Shown here in pieces: positions 46,021 through 53,751 of a stretch of 64,000 nt of DNA. The notes under the pieces are model-generated. The model saw nothing but the letters and a program-made list of their open reading frames with translations, was not told the origin of the DNA and searched no databases. Position numbers and translations under genes: made by a program. The DNA is from Cloacibacillus porcorum. GTDB lineage: Bacteria; Synergistota; Synergistia; Synergistales; Synergistaceae. The stretch is from the NCBI RefSeq assembly GCF_001701045.1, contig NZ_CP016757.1, positions 3,188,219-3,252,218 on the forward strand. Direction: 5' to 3'. Numbering within the stretch: position 1 is the stretch's first letter; each line of letters opens with the position of its first letter.

Positions 46021-46056
46021 AAGTTATTTAGTTAGCATATGCTAACTAAATAACTT
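46021..46056. promoter_or_regulatory. Perfect 36-bp palindromic operator
   Basis: Eighteen-base halves AAGTTATTTAGTTAGCAT and ATGCTAACTAAATAACTT are exact reverse complements with no spacer. It begins at the last bases of the -10 box and covers the predicted start of the DUF4198 gene. The central TTAGTTAGCATATGCTAACT resembles DtxR/IdeR/MntR-type metalloregulator boxes (TTAGGTTAGCCTAACCTAA class), which is inference from recalled consensus. Confidence 0.8.
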
Positions 46057-46082
46057 ATAACATTTAACTTTTCAGATGTCAA
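46054..46082 (-). promoter_or_regulatory. Consensus promoter of the DUF4198 gene
   Basis: Minus strand TTGACA (46082-46077), 17-base spacer, TATAAG (46059-46054). The -10 box overlaps the palindrome at 46021-46056. Confidence 0.75.
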
Positions 46083-46208
46083 TAACGGCTCAGGGAAATA
46101 ATAAATTTCTGCTTTTCATTTTTGATTCAGCTCATACCAGGCAGCACATATGGCATAGTCGTGAGAAGCTGTATTTTCATAAGCCTGTAAGGCCTCGCGC
46201 CGGAGAAC

Positions 46209-46237
46209 AAAAAAGGAGCCTCAGCGAGGCCCCCTTT
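46209..46237 (-). terminator. Terminator of argH
   Basis: On the minus strand GCCTC/GAGGC with flanking AAAGG/CCTTT pairs, followed by TTTTTTG. Lies 18 bases after the argH stop. Confidence 0.7.
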
Positions 46238-46254
46238 CGTCATGTCGAAGTTTT

Positions 46255-47670
46255 TTACAGCATATCGGGGAGTTTGTCCTTGTATTCCGCCATCTCGCTT
46301 TCGTATGCCGCGAGCCTTTCGCGCGCGCGCGCGATCTGCGCCCGCACCTGCCGCGGGGAAGTACCTCCGGCGGTATCGCGGCGCTCCATCGAACGCCGCG
46401 GCGAGAGCAGCGGCAGCAGCCCCTCCTCCGCCTCCGGTATCAGCGCCTGCCACTCCGCAAGCGTCAGCTTGTCCATCGGCCGCCCCTGTTCAAGACACCA
46501 GCGCACGGCGTGTCCCACCTTTTCGTGGGCGCTGCGGAAGGGTACGCCGCGCAGCACCAGGTATTCCGCGACGTCGGTGGCGAGGATGAGGCCGTCGGCA
46601 AAGCCGCGGCCGGCCCTTTCCTCGTCTATCTCCACCTGCGAGAGCAGCGCCGGTAATACGGAAAAAATCCCCTTAAGACAGTCAAGGGTGCGGAAGAGGC
46701 TGCGCTTATCGTCCTGTAAATCACGGTTATAGGTGAGAGGTATACCCTTCGTCATCGTCAGCAGATCGACGAGCGCGCCCGAAAGCTGCCCCGCCTTGCC
46801 GCGCAGAATCTCCAGCACGTCGGGATTCTTCTTCTGCGGCATAATGCTGGAGCCGGTGCAGAATGAGTCCGGCAGCTTGACCCAGCCGAATTCGGTGGTG
46901 AAGTAGATGATGAGATCCTCGGAGAGACGGCTGGTGTGGCCGCCGAATACCGCCGCGAAGTAAAGTATATCCAGGAAATGGTCACGGTGGGCGACGGTGT
47001 CCATGCTGTTTTCCGTGAGACGCGAGAAACCCATGTCGGCGCGCGTAAATTCGCGGTCAAGCGGCAGAGTGGAACCGGCGAGCGCCCCGCAGCCGAGCGG
47101 CGATTCGTCTACCGCCTCGTAGGCTGCGGAAAGCCGCTTCGCGTCGCGCATAAAAGCCTGCGCGTGCGCCATCCAGAACTGTCCCATTGAGATGGGCTGC
47201 GCCTGCTGAAGATGCGTGTAGCCGGGCACGACTACATCGGCGTGCTCCTCGGCCTTTTTGAGAAGCACGGAGATCAGCGCCTCAAGCCCCGCCCATATCC
47301 CCAGCAGCTCTTTGCGCAGGTATAGCCGCACGGTGGTGTTGACCTGGTCGTTGCGGCTGCGCCCCATGTGAAGCCGCGCGCCCGTCGCGCCGCATTTTTC
47401 GATGAGGCGCGACTCAATGTTCATATGCACATCCTCAAGCGAGACCTTAGGCGTAAAGTCTCCGCTCTTTATCTCTTCCGCAATTTCGCGCAGATTCTTT
47501 TCTATCGTCTCAGCCTCTTTCGCGTCAAGCAATCCGGTGTGCGCGAGCATCCTCACATGCGCGATGCTCCCGCGGATATCCGCCGCGGCCATGCGCCAGT
47601 CAAGGTCCAGCGACTGGGTAAAGTTTATTACGGCCTCATCTGTATCCTGTGCAAAACGGCCCTTCCACAT
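46255..47670 (-). CDS. argH: Argininosuccinate lyase
   Basis: 471 residues from ATG 47670, chosen because MWKGRF matches the LWGGRF family start and GGAGAG lies 9 bases before it; an upstream in-frame TTG at 47703 has no good ribosome site. Cleaves argininosuccinate to arginine and fumarate, last step of arginine synthesis. The fumarase/aspartase superfamily signature GSSIMPQKKNPD is present, as are the SRNDQ (GRSRNDQVNT) and TH (PGYTHLQQAQP) catalytic regions. No other arg genes are in the window. Monocistronic, ended by a hairpin with T run. Confidence 0.97.
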   Translation of the reverse strand: MWKGRFAQDTDEAVINFTQSLDLDWRMAAADIRGSIAHVRMLAHTGLLDAKEAETIEKNLREIAEEIKSGDFTPKVSLEDVHMNIESRLIEKCGATGARLHMGRSRNDQVNTTVRLYLRKELLGIWAGLEALISVLLKKAEEHADVVVPGYTHLQQAQPISMGQFWMAHAQAFMRDAKRLSAAYEAVDESPLGCGALAGSTLPLDREFTRADMGFSRLTENSMDTVAHRDHFLDILYFAAVFGGHTSRLSEDLIIYFTTEFGWVKLPDSFCTGSSIMPQKKNPDVLEILRGKAGQLSGALVDLLTMTKGIPLTYNRDLQDDKRSLFRTLDCLKGIFSVLPALLSQVEIDEERAGRGFADGLILATDVAEYLVLRGVPFRSAHEKVGHAVRWCLEQGRPMDKLTLAEWQALIPEAEEGLLPLLSPRRSMERRDTAGGTSPRQVRAQIARARERLAAYESEMAEYKDKLPDML

Positions 47671-47785
47671 CAGGGGCAGCTCTCCCTTCAAGTTATCCGG
47701 CAAGTGTCGAATTCGTGTAAATTTGGCATGAATTATACATCATTTCGCCTATTATATGAAAATAGAAGAAATGGCGGCCCGCTGT

Positions 47786-47791
47786 TATAAT
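47786..47791 (+). promoter_or_regulatory. -10 element TATAAT of the interrupted nucleotidyltransferase gene
   Basis: Perfect TATAAT 22 bases before the ATG at 47813, supporting that codon as the original start. No matching -35 hexamer is clear. Confidence 0.4.
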
Positions 47792-47847
47792 AGAATAAAG
47801 TGGGCGAAAAATATGGCCGAGATCTCATATACGGATAAAATATACAC

Positions 47848-47855
47848 GATAGACG
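47848..47855 (+). repeat. 8-bp target site duplication, left copy (GATAGACG)
   Basis: GATAGACG at 47848-47855, repeated exactly at 50073-50080 on the other side of the element. Eight bases is the normal duplication for the IS66 family, so this is a simple, undisturbed insertion. Confidence 0.92.
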
Positions 47856-47941
47856 GTAAGCGTCAAAACCCCCGTACCTATAAATTAAGCCCAAAAGCTC
47901 GTAAACTCCTTTCATCAATCAGCACCGAAGGGAGCAGTTTT

Positions 47942-48295
47942 ATGATCGAGAGCGGTAATAAAGATATATATATTGTCTGCGGCGCTACGGATATGCGTAA
48001 GGGTGTCGACGGTCTGGCTGCCATCGTAAATTTCAGGCTTGCCTGTGATTTCAGCGGTACGTCTATGTTTATCTTTTGTAATAAGAGCCGTAACAGGGTG
48101 AAGATCATCGAGTGGGACGGCGACGGTTTCTGGCTGTATCAGAAGAGGCTTGAACGCGGTACTTTCCCGTGGCCTGCGGAGGGGAGTGTGAAGAGGATGG
48201 TTATCACTAAGGATGAATTTTCCTGTCTGTTTTCAGGCACTAAGCTGCGCCGCAGACTCAGTATGGACGAGGTTTTCCCCGAGGTGACGGCGTAA
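47942..48295 (+). CDS. tnpB: IS66 accessory protein TnpB
   Basis: 117 residues from ATG 47942, with GAAGGGA nine bases upstream. Matches IS66 Orf2: IYIVCGATDMRKGVDGLA, the FCNKSRNRVKIIEWDGDGFWL core and RLERGTFPWP. Required with the DDE transposase for IS66 movement by an unknown mechanism. The frame is also open upstream through the IS end into the split nucleotidyltransferase, but that is a fusion artefact of the insertion. Confidence 0.93.
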   Translation: MIESGNKDIYIVCGATDMRKGVDGLAAIVNFRLACDFSGTSMFIFCNKSRNRVKIIEWDGDGFWLYQKRLERGTFPWPAEGSVKRMVITKDEFSCLFSGTKLRRRLSMDEVFPEVTA

Positions 48296-48365
48296 GGTAA
48301 TAGTCGAAAATAGCAAGATGTTAGTATTACTGTAATTAAGGCGTATTTTCCTGTATCATAATCTT

Positions 48366-50021
48366 ATGGAAGAGCTTATACGTGAACTGGAAGAGTTGAA
48401 GAATAAATATGCGGAGCTTGAGGAAAAGAATTCCGGTCTTGAGCTTGAACGACAGAAGCTGGAGAAGAAGGTCGCTTATTATGAAGAGTGCCTGAGGCTG
48501 AGCCGTCACAGGCAGTATGCGAGTTCAAGCGAGAAGAGCGAAGCGGATTCCCGTCAGCTTCTTCTTTTTGACGAGGCGGAAAATGAGTCGGACGTCAAAA
48601 AGCCGGAGCCCACGGTTTGTGAGATAACATATACAAGAAGAAGCCGTAAAGGCGGATCAAAGCCGGAGGATGATTTTGAGGATCTCCCCACGGAGAGATT
48701 GGAATACACCCTTTCGGAAGAAGAGCGGTCCTGTCCGGAATGCGGCGGCAAAATGCATCTTATAGGATATGATGAAAGACGCGAGATAGAGATCATCCCG
48801 GCCAGCGTAAAGGTCGTGGTCCATGCCCAGGGAATATACGGCTGCCGCCGATGCGAGAGAGAAAACACGCATGTTCCGATAAAAAAGGCGGATGTTCCTG
48901 CTCCGGTGATAAAGGGAAGTGCCGCCTCCGCGTCGTCTATAGCACACATCATGACGCAGAAATACATGCAGGGAGTGCCGTTATACCGCCAGGAACTCTC
49001 GTTCATGAAAGAGGGAATAAAACTTAGCAGACAGACGATGGCGAACTGGCTTCTGCGTGCAGGGAAAGAGTGGCTGTACCCGCTATACAATGAAATGCGC
49101 CGTAAACTTCTGGAAGAAGAGATACTCCATGCGGATGAAACAGAGATACAGGTACTGCGTGAACCCGGAAGGGCTTCACGTACCAAATCCTACATGTGGC
49201 TGTACCGTACCGGAAAATACTCCGCTTACCCCGTCGTCTTATTTCAATACCAGGAAACCCGTTCAAGCTCACACCCCATAAAATTCCTCAACGGCTTCAG
49301 AGGCTGTCTGCACACAGACGGCTATGCGGGATATGGCAGACTCGGTGCAGAAATTCGCCGCTGTGGCTGCTGGGCCCATGTGAGAAGAAAATTTCACGAA
49401 GGGATACAGGCGGTTCCACAAGAAGAACAACCAACCTGCGCCTCACAGAAAGGACTTGAATACTGTGACAGACTCTTCTCTCTTGAACGTGACTATGCAA
49501 AACTGACGCCGGAAGAGCGCCGTGTCAAAAGACTTGAACAAAGCAAGGCGGTAACGGACGCCTTCTTCGCGTGGGTCTCGAACACCCCCGCCCTCCCCAA
49601 ATCGGCACTCGGAAGGGCTCTGCACTATGCCCTTGAACAGAGGCCGTTACTTGAGACCTTCTACCTTGACGGCAGATTAGAAATCTCCAACAACATGGCG
49701 GAACGAAGCATAAAACCATTCGTCATAGGCAGAAAAAACTGGCTCTTTTCCTGCTCCCCCAAAGGAGCGGAAACCAGCGCGGTAATCTACTCAATAATAG
49801 AGACGGCAAAAGAGAACCACCTCAAACCATACGAATACCTCAAATACATCCTTGAAAACATGCCCAACACGGCACCGGAGCGATACCATACCATCCTGCC
49901 CTGGAGCAAAGAACTTCCATGTCACTGTAAATTGAAAGAGCAGACTGATTCAACGGCCGGCGACAACGACGAATCCTGTGACCATGCCTCTGATGCCGGA
50001 GTCAACGACTCTGCTGAATGA
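48366..50021 (+). CDS. tnpC: IS66 DDE transposase TnpC
   Basis: 551 residues. N-terminal leucine-zipper-like coiled coil (LIRELEELKNKYAELEEKNS), a zinc-finger region (CPECGGKMHLIG, YGCRRCERE), then the catalytic domain with Asp in HADETEIQVL, Asp in LHTDGYAGY and Glu in LEISNNMAERSIKPF. Full-length and apparently intact. Ends 51 bases before the right IS end. Seventy bases after tnpB. Confidence 0.95.
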   Translation: MEELIRELEELKNKYAELEEKNSGLELERQKLEKKVAYYEECLRLSRHRQYASSSEKSEADSRQLLLFDEAENESDVKKPEPTVCEITYTRRSRKGGSKPEDDFEDLPTERLEYTLSEEERSCPECGGKMHLIGYDERREIEIIPASVKVVVHAQGIYGCRRCERENTHVPIKKADVPAPVIKGSAASASSIAHIMTQKYMQGVPLYRQELSFMKEGIKLSRQTMANWLLRAGKEWLYPLYNEMRRKLLEEEILHADETEIQVLREPGRASRTKSYMWLYRTGKYSAYPVVLFQYQETRSSSHPIKFLNGFRGCLHTDGYAGYGRLGAEIRRCGCWAHVRRKFHEGIQAVPQEEQPTCASQKGLEYCDRLFSLERDYAKLTPEERRVKRLEQSKAVTDAFFAWVSNTPALPKSALGRALHYALEQRPLLETFYLDGRLEISNNMAERSIKPFVIGRKNWLFSCSPKGAETSAVIYSIIETAKENHLKPYEYLKYILENMPNTAPERYHTILPWSKELPCHCKLKEQTDSTAGDNDESCDHASDAGVNDSAE

Positions 50022-50072
50022 TAATATAATAGATCTGATTATTGGCGTAGGTACGGTATATTTGACGCTTAC

Positions 50073-50080
50073 GATAGACG
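50073..50080 (+). repeat. 8-bp target site duplication, right copy (GATAGACG)
   Basis: Second copy of the IS66 target duplication. In the restored gene it encodes part of the TIDEIKEL segment, in frame with the left fragment. Confidence 0.92.
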
Positions 50081-50494
50081 AGATAAAAGAGCTCGTCGCA
50101 CCGGTTGCCGCAAGGTATGATATCGAGGCGATATATCTCTTCGGTTCCTATGCGCGCGGCGAAGCTGAGGCAAACAGCGACATCGATCTGCGGGTGGAGG
50201 CCAGCCGTATAAAGAGCCTGATGACCTTCGGCGGGTTATACTCCGATCTGGAAGAGGCGCTCGCCAAAAAGCCGGATCTGCTGACGACAAAAAATCTGGA
50301 TGATGGTCTCCTGGAAGAGCTTGAAAAAGACGAGGTGTTGATCTATGTTCCACGTGGGAAATATCTACGTCCCATGTTAAGAATAAAAGGGGACAGCCTT
50401 TCGACTGTCCCTCGCTGAACGAACCAGTAGGCACGTAAATGGAAGCAGAAGCTCCATAACAGCATATTCAGTATAGTAAAAACAACTCTTGATG

Positions 50495-51247
50495 TCAAAC
50501 GTCATTTCTCACCTTATATAATCCATAAATGGTTTTGCCATTATTTCTGAAATCTCGTGAGCACCCCCGAATGATTTCATAATATTCTTGGACTTTAGAC
50601 TTGAATAAAAGTTTTTTGTCATCTAGTCCGGACTGTTTCTCCAACAACGTGTAATAGTTTCTCAGGATACCCGCGCCCACATCGGCCGCTTGGATTCCCT
50701 CCGTCATCTCAGAGTCCACGAAAAGCGGAAATTCTATTATATTGCCCAAAGAGGAGCCTTTCAGGGACTTATACAGATAATCGCTGAAAGCAAACGCCAT
50801 ATTCCTGTCCGTGTTTTTATAGCTATAGTCTATAAGGATCAAAGCCTGTTTTTTCTCAGATTTTGCCAGGTAATTGATTCGTTCCAGAAGAAGTTTATAA
50901 TGTTTGGGCAAATATCCGCCCCCGCTCTCAAAAGGTTTCAGTCCGAGAACGGTATTCTTTGCTGAAAAGGCAAAAAATGTAAATTCTCTCAGCACCTCGT
51001 GTACATATCTGTCAATAAATGTATATTTTTTACTGAATGGCTCTCCATTCTGCGCCAGCGTACTAGCGTTGATAAAGGACTGAGCCTTTATTTCCTGTCT
51101 TTCGTTTTCCAGGATACCTTTCTTTAAATTATAAATTTGGGAAAGCAGGGAGGGAATTTTAGCTTTTCTGATTACCGCCGCTGTGGTAACAACATATTGT
51201 TCTTCTTTTGAATTCATGTCCCCTGACGTATCGATAAAAGCATACAT
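50495..51247 (-). CDS. DUF3800 domain-containing protein
   Basis: 250 residues. N-terminal YAFIDTSGD, a variant of the usual YIDESGD, and later the acidic pair FVDSEMTEGIQAADVGAG, matching DUF3800 (RNase H-like fold, predicted nuclease). DUF3800 genes are scattered by horizontal transfer and often lie in defence or mobile regions, fitting the IS66-split nucleotidyltransferase next door. Base composition is visibly AT-richer than in its neighbours, another sign of transfer. Own promoter presumed in the 109 bases before it. Function unproven. Confidence 0.83.
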   Translation of the reverse strand: MYAFIDTSGDMNSKEEQYVVTTAAVIRKAKIPSLLSQIYNLKKGILENERQEIKAQSFINASTLAQNGEPFSKKYTFIDRYVHEVLREFTFFAFSAKNTVLGLKPFESGGGYLPKHYKLLLERINYLAKSEKKQALILIDYSYKNTDRNMAFAFSDYLYKSLKGSSLGNIIEFPLFVDSEMTEGIQAADVGAGILRNYYTLLEKQSGLDDKKLLFKSKVQEYYEIIRGCSRDFRNNGKTIYGLYKVRNDV

Positions 51248-51356
51248 GCTCTACAGGCTTCCCTTCAAATTCGTTAAATAAAAAAACGGCTTTTTCATTA
51301 TATCATATTTGTAAGGGTAAGAACCTCACGGGAAGACCTGCTTGGTAAAAGCGCCT

Positions 51357-52607
51357 TCATAACTCTCCGCCATCGCCGGGAAATACATCTTCGCCGCACT
51401 CTTTGGCGGCAAGCTTTCTTTTTAACCTCTCTATCCGGTGCAGGAGGTTTTTTCTATCCTCCTCCCACTGGCGGTCTTTGAATATTCGGTGGCTCTCAAG
51501 CCATCTCAGCGCCTCCGTGGCGTGGGCCAGGGCGTCACCGCAGCGGCGGAAGCGGTGTTCCTCTATCTTCGCCATCGTCTCCAGCGTGCGCACGGGGCGG
51601 CGCTCCGTCTCGAGCGATTCTTCGTAGTAGCGGTAGGCGGCCTCGTAGTTTCCCGCGGCGCGTTCGGCCTCCGCGAGGCGCAGCAGCGCGAAGTGACGGT
51701 CGTGACGGAAGTCGAGCGCCCCCTCCCAGGCCGCGCGCGCCTCCTCCTGAAAGCCCTTCGCGGCCCAAAGGTCGCCCGCGCGTATCATATCGGCCGCGCA
51801 GGAACATTCTCCGCGCGCCATCTCCGCGATATGTATCTGCAGCGCCGCAAGCGAAACTATGTCCAGTGTGTTATGGTAGAAGATGCCGCGCAGCGGCCCC
51901 GCGTCCTGCGTGCGCAGGAACTGGGTGTACATCCAGGGTATTTCACTGCCGGGAACATCCTCGCCGCTGCGGCGCAGACCAAGGACGTTCCTCTCTATCG
52001 ACGAGAGCGAACAGGATGAGAGCCGTCCCTTATAAAAGTGGCGCGAGAGGGAGAGCAGGTCCATATGCGGCGCGCCGCCCCACGAGGGTACCGCGCGGGC
52101 CAGCGTATAGCGCGTGCGCAGCAGCGGCAGGTCGAAGGCGCGCCCGTTGTACGTCACAAGGCCATAATGTTCCGGCAGCTCCGCCTCGATCGCGGCGAGC
52201 CAGCTCCGCTCCCAAGCGGGCCCGGCCAGAAAAAGCTGCACGACGCGGAAAGAATCCTCACCACAGAGCCCCAGCCCGATAAGAAAGGCGTAGGTGCCCG
52301 TGCCGCCCGATAGTCCGGTCGTCTCGGTGTCGAGAAAGACGGGAACGGCGTCCCCGCCCCAATGACGCAGCGTCCGCCCGCTCTCCGCGGGAGAGGCTAG
52401 CATCTTCTTGCCGTACCAGCGGCCATAGGCGAACTCGCGCTCCATGCGATAGACACCGCGCGCGATCCAACGCCCCTCCGGCAGCCCTTCGATGTCAAGC
52501 TCTTTAGGCAGGGAGGCGGGATTCGGCTTTATCCTTCCCTCCGCCTTCGGCAGAAGGCCGTCAAGCCGTCCGAATTTTTCCGGGTTATCTCTCTGAGGGC
52601 GCGCCAA
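51357..52607 (-). CDS. YprB-like RNase H-fold 3'-5' exonuclease with TPR tail
   Basis: 416 residues. Residues 85-265 form a DEDD-type exonuclease: FLDTETTGLSGG (D, E), LVTYNGRAFDLPLL (D) and FYHNTLDIVSLAAL (D). The C-terminal 130 residues are TPR-like helices (AADMIRAGDLWAAKGFQEEARAAWEGAL ... GNYEAAYRYYEESLE). B. subtilis YprB has the same order. Role in nucleic acid processing is inferred. Its ATG directly abuts the stop of the metallophosphoesterase gene, so it is the last gene of a three-gene operon. Confidence 0.85.
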   Translation of the reverse strand: MARPQRDNPEKFGRLDGLLPKAEGRIKPNPASLPKELDIEGLPEGRWIARGVYRMEREFAYGRWYGKKMLASPAESGRTLRHWGGDAVPVFLDTETTGLSGGTGTYAFLIGLGLCGEDSFRVVQLFLAGPAWERSWLAAIEAELPEHYGLVTYNGRAFDLPLLRTRYTLARAVPSWGGAPHMDLLSLSRHFYKGRLSSCSLSSIERNVLGLRRSGEDVPGSEIPWMYTQFLRTQDAGPLRGIFYHNTLDIVSLAALQIHIAEMARGECSCAADMIRAGDLWAAKGFQEEARAAWEGALDFRHDRHFALLRLAEAERAAGNYEAAYRYYEESLETERRPVRTLETMAKIEEHRFRRCGDALAHATEALRWLESHRIFKDRQWEEDRKNLLHRIERLKRKLAAKECGEDVFPGDGGEL

Positions 52608-53750
52608 TTATCTTCTCACCAGATCTATCACCACAATCTCCGGCGGGGCCATGAGCCTCACGGGAGGCCCGACATATCCCGCGCCGTTGCTCGTATAGAG
52701 CATACTGCCCTTTTGAAGTTTTTTAAAGCCCCGTGAATGACCGCGAAAAAAAAGCCGCGAGGATAGAAGCGGAAAGAGCTGGCCTCCGTGCGTATGGCCC
52801 GAGAGCTGGAGGTCGAACATTCCCTGCGTGCCGATCTCTACGACGGGGCGGTGGCGCAGCAGCAGCATAAACTTGTCGCGGAAACGGCTCCGCGTATTGA
52901 CGATCACCGTCTCCGAGCGGGACAAACCCCATTTGTCCTCGCGGAGGTGGTCGCGGTCGTCGACGCCGACGACGACGATGCCGCCGGCACAGACCGCCTC
53001 CGTACTCAGCACGCGCATCCCCGCGCGGCGCATGAAGTCCAGAGCCCTGTCGATGTCGTCATAATAGTCGTGGTTGCCGGTGACGGCGTAAACCCCGTAC
53101 CTCGGCCTGATGCGGCGGAACATCGCGATCTCGCGCCCACGCCCCTCAAGGCGGCCGTCGGCGACGTCGCCCGTCACCACCACCATATCCGGTTCCGCCT
53201 CACGCACGCGCCGCAGTATCTGCGCGAGCAGCGCGACGCCGGTGTAGGGGCCGAGGTGGAGGTCCGTCAGCTGCACGATGCGCAGCCGCTCCTCGCCGGG
53301 CGGCAGTTTTTCCGTCTCTATCGTGATCTTCGTCGTCTGTATCGTGTGGGCCTGCTTCACTCCCAGCGCGATGAGACCGGCGGAGAGGGCGAAAGCGGCC
53401 GCCAGCTCAGCCCATACGGGCATTATCTCTCTTCCCATGATCAGCCCGGCCAGCTCTAAGACGAGAAGGGCGAAAAAGCTATAGAGCACGAAAAGCAGCC
53501 AGAGGCTGCCGGCCCGGTCCGTCCAGCGGCGCAGCTGAGCATGGTGGAGGCGTTTTGTGCGACGTGCAAGATATGAGAGCCCCGTCATCGCGCCGCAGGA
53601 CATCAGCCAGATAACTCCGGCGGTTCCCCCCGGCTGCGCCTCGTTTATCTTAAAGAATATGTATATGCAGATAACCGTGACGATGGCGGCGCAGACCACC
53701 CAGAAGGCGGGATGTTCGGAGAAGCGCCGCGAGTAGACCCTGTCGTTCAT
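52608..53750 (-). CDS. Membrane-anchored calcineurin-like metallophosphoesterase
   Basis: 380 residues. Four hydrophobic helices in residues 15-135, then a metallophosphoesterase domain: QLTDLHLGPYTG, VVTGDVADG, VTGNHDYYDD and LSGHTHGGQ supply the di-metal ligands. Resembles YkuE/YkoQ, which hydrolyse lipid-linked phosphates such as UDP-diacylglucosamine-like or phospholipid substrates at the membrane. It lies between cardiolipin synthase and the exonuclease with one base or no gap, so a lipid role is plausible. Confidence 0.9.
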   Translation of the reverse strand: MNDRVYSRRFSEHPAFWVVCAAIVTVICIYIFFKINEAQPGGTAGVIWLMSCGAMTGLSYLARRTKRLHHAQLRRWTDRAGSLWLLFVLYSFFALLVLELAGLIMGREIMPVWAELAAAFALSAGLIALGVKQAHTIQTTKITIETEKLPPGEERLRIVQLTDLHLGPYTGVALLAQILRRVREAEPDMVVVTGDVADGRLEGRGREIAMFRRIRPRYGVYAVTGNHDYYDDIDRALDFMRRAGMRVLSTEAVCAGGIVVVGVDDRDHLREDKWGLSRSETVIVNTRSRFRDKFMLLLRHRPVVEIGTQGMFDLQLSGHTHGGQLFPLLSSRLFFRGHSRGFKKLQKGSMLYTSNGAGYVGPPVRLMAPPEIVVIDLVRR

Positions 53751-53751
53751 G

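Larger units (their letters stand above)
47856..50072 (+). mobile_element. IS66-family insertion sequence, 2217 bp, tnpB-tnpC, no tnpA
   Basis: Terminal inverted repeats: left GTAAGCGTCAAA (47856-47867), four unmatched bases, CCGTACCTA (47872-47880); right end gives the same on the other strand from 50072 to 50048 (21 of 25 positions match). Exact 8-bp direct repeats flank it. Only tnpB and tnpC are present; the 86 bases before tnpB are too short for tnpA, so it belongs to a reduced IS66 subgroup. Both genes look intact. Confidence 0.93.
47813..50418 (+). pseudogene. Minimal nucleotidyltransferase (MNT) gene split by IS66
   Basis: The gene is interrupted at codon 15 by the IS66 element (47856-50072). 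Joining 47813-47855 to 50081-50418, which removes the IS and one copy of the 8-bp duplication, restores an uninterrupted 126-residue frame. The product is a small nucleotidyltransferase: IYLFGSYARGEAEANSDIDL carries the GSxARG...SDxD signature, and LEEALAKKPDLLTTKNL is typical of MntA-like proteins. Such proteins are often antitoxins of HEPN (HepT) toxins, but no HEPN gene follows. The 3' piece can still be read from ATGs inside the IS right end (from 49978), giving a chimeric product of unknown activity. The last residues run through a GGGACAG/CTGTCCC hairpin. Confidence 0.88.

Noticed and set aside
47756-48295. A 179-residue TnpB with a long N-terminus
   Set aside because: The first 62 codons mix the split nucleotidyltransferase and the IS end; the true tnpB start is ATG 47942 with its own ribosome site.
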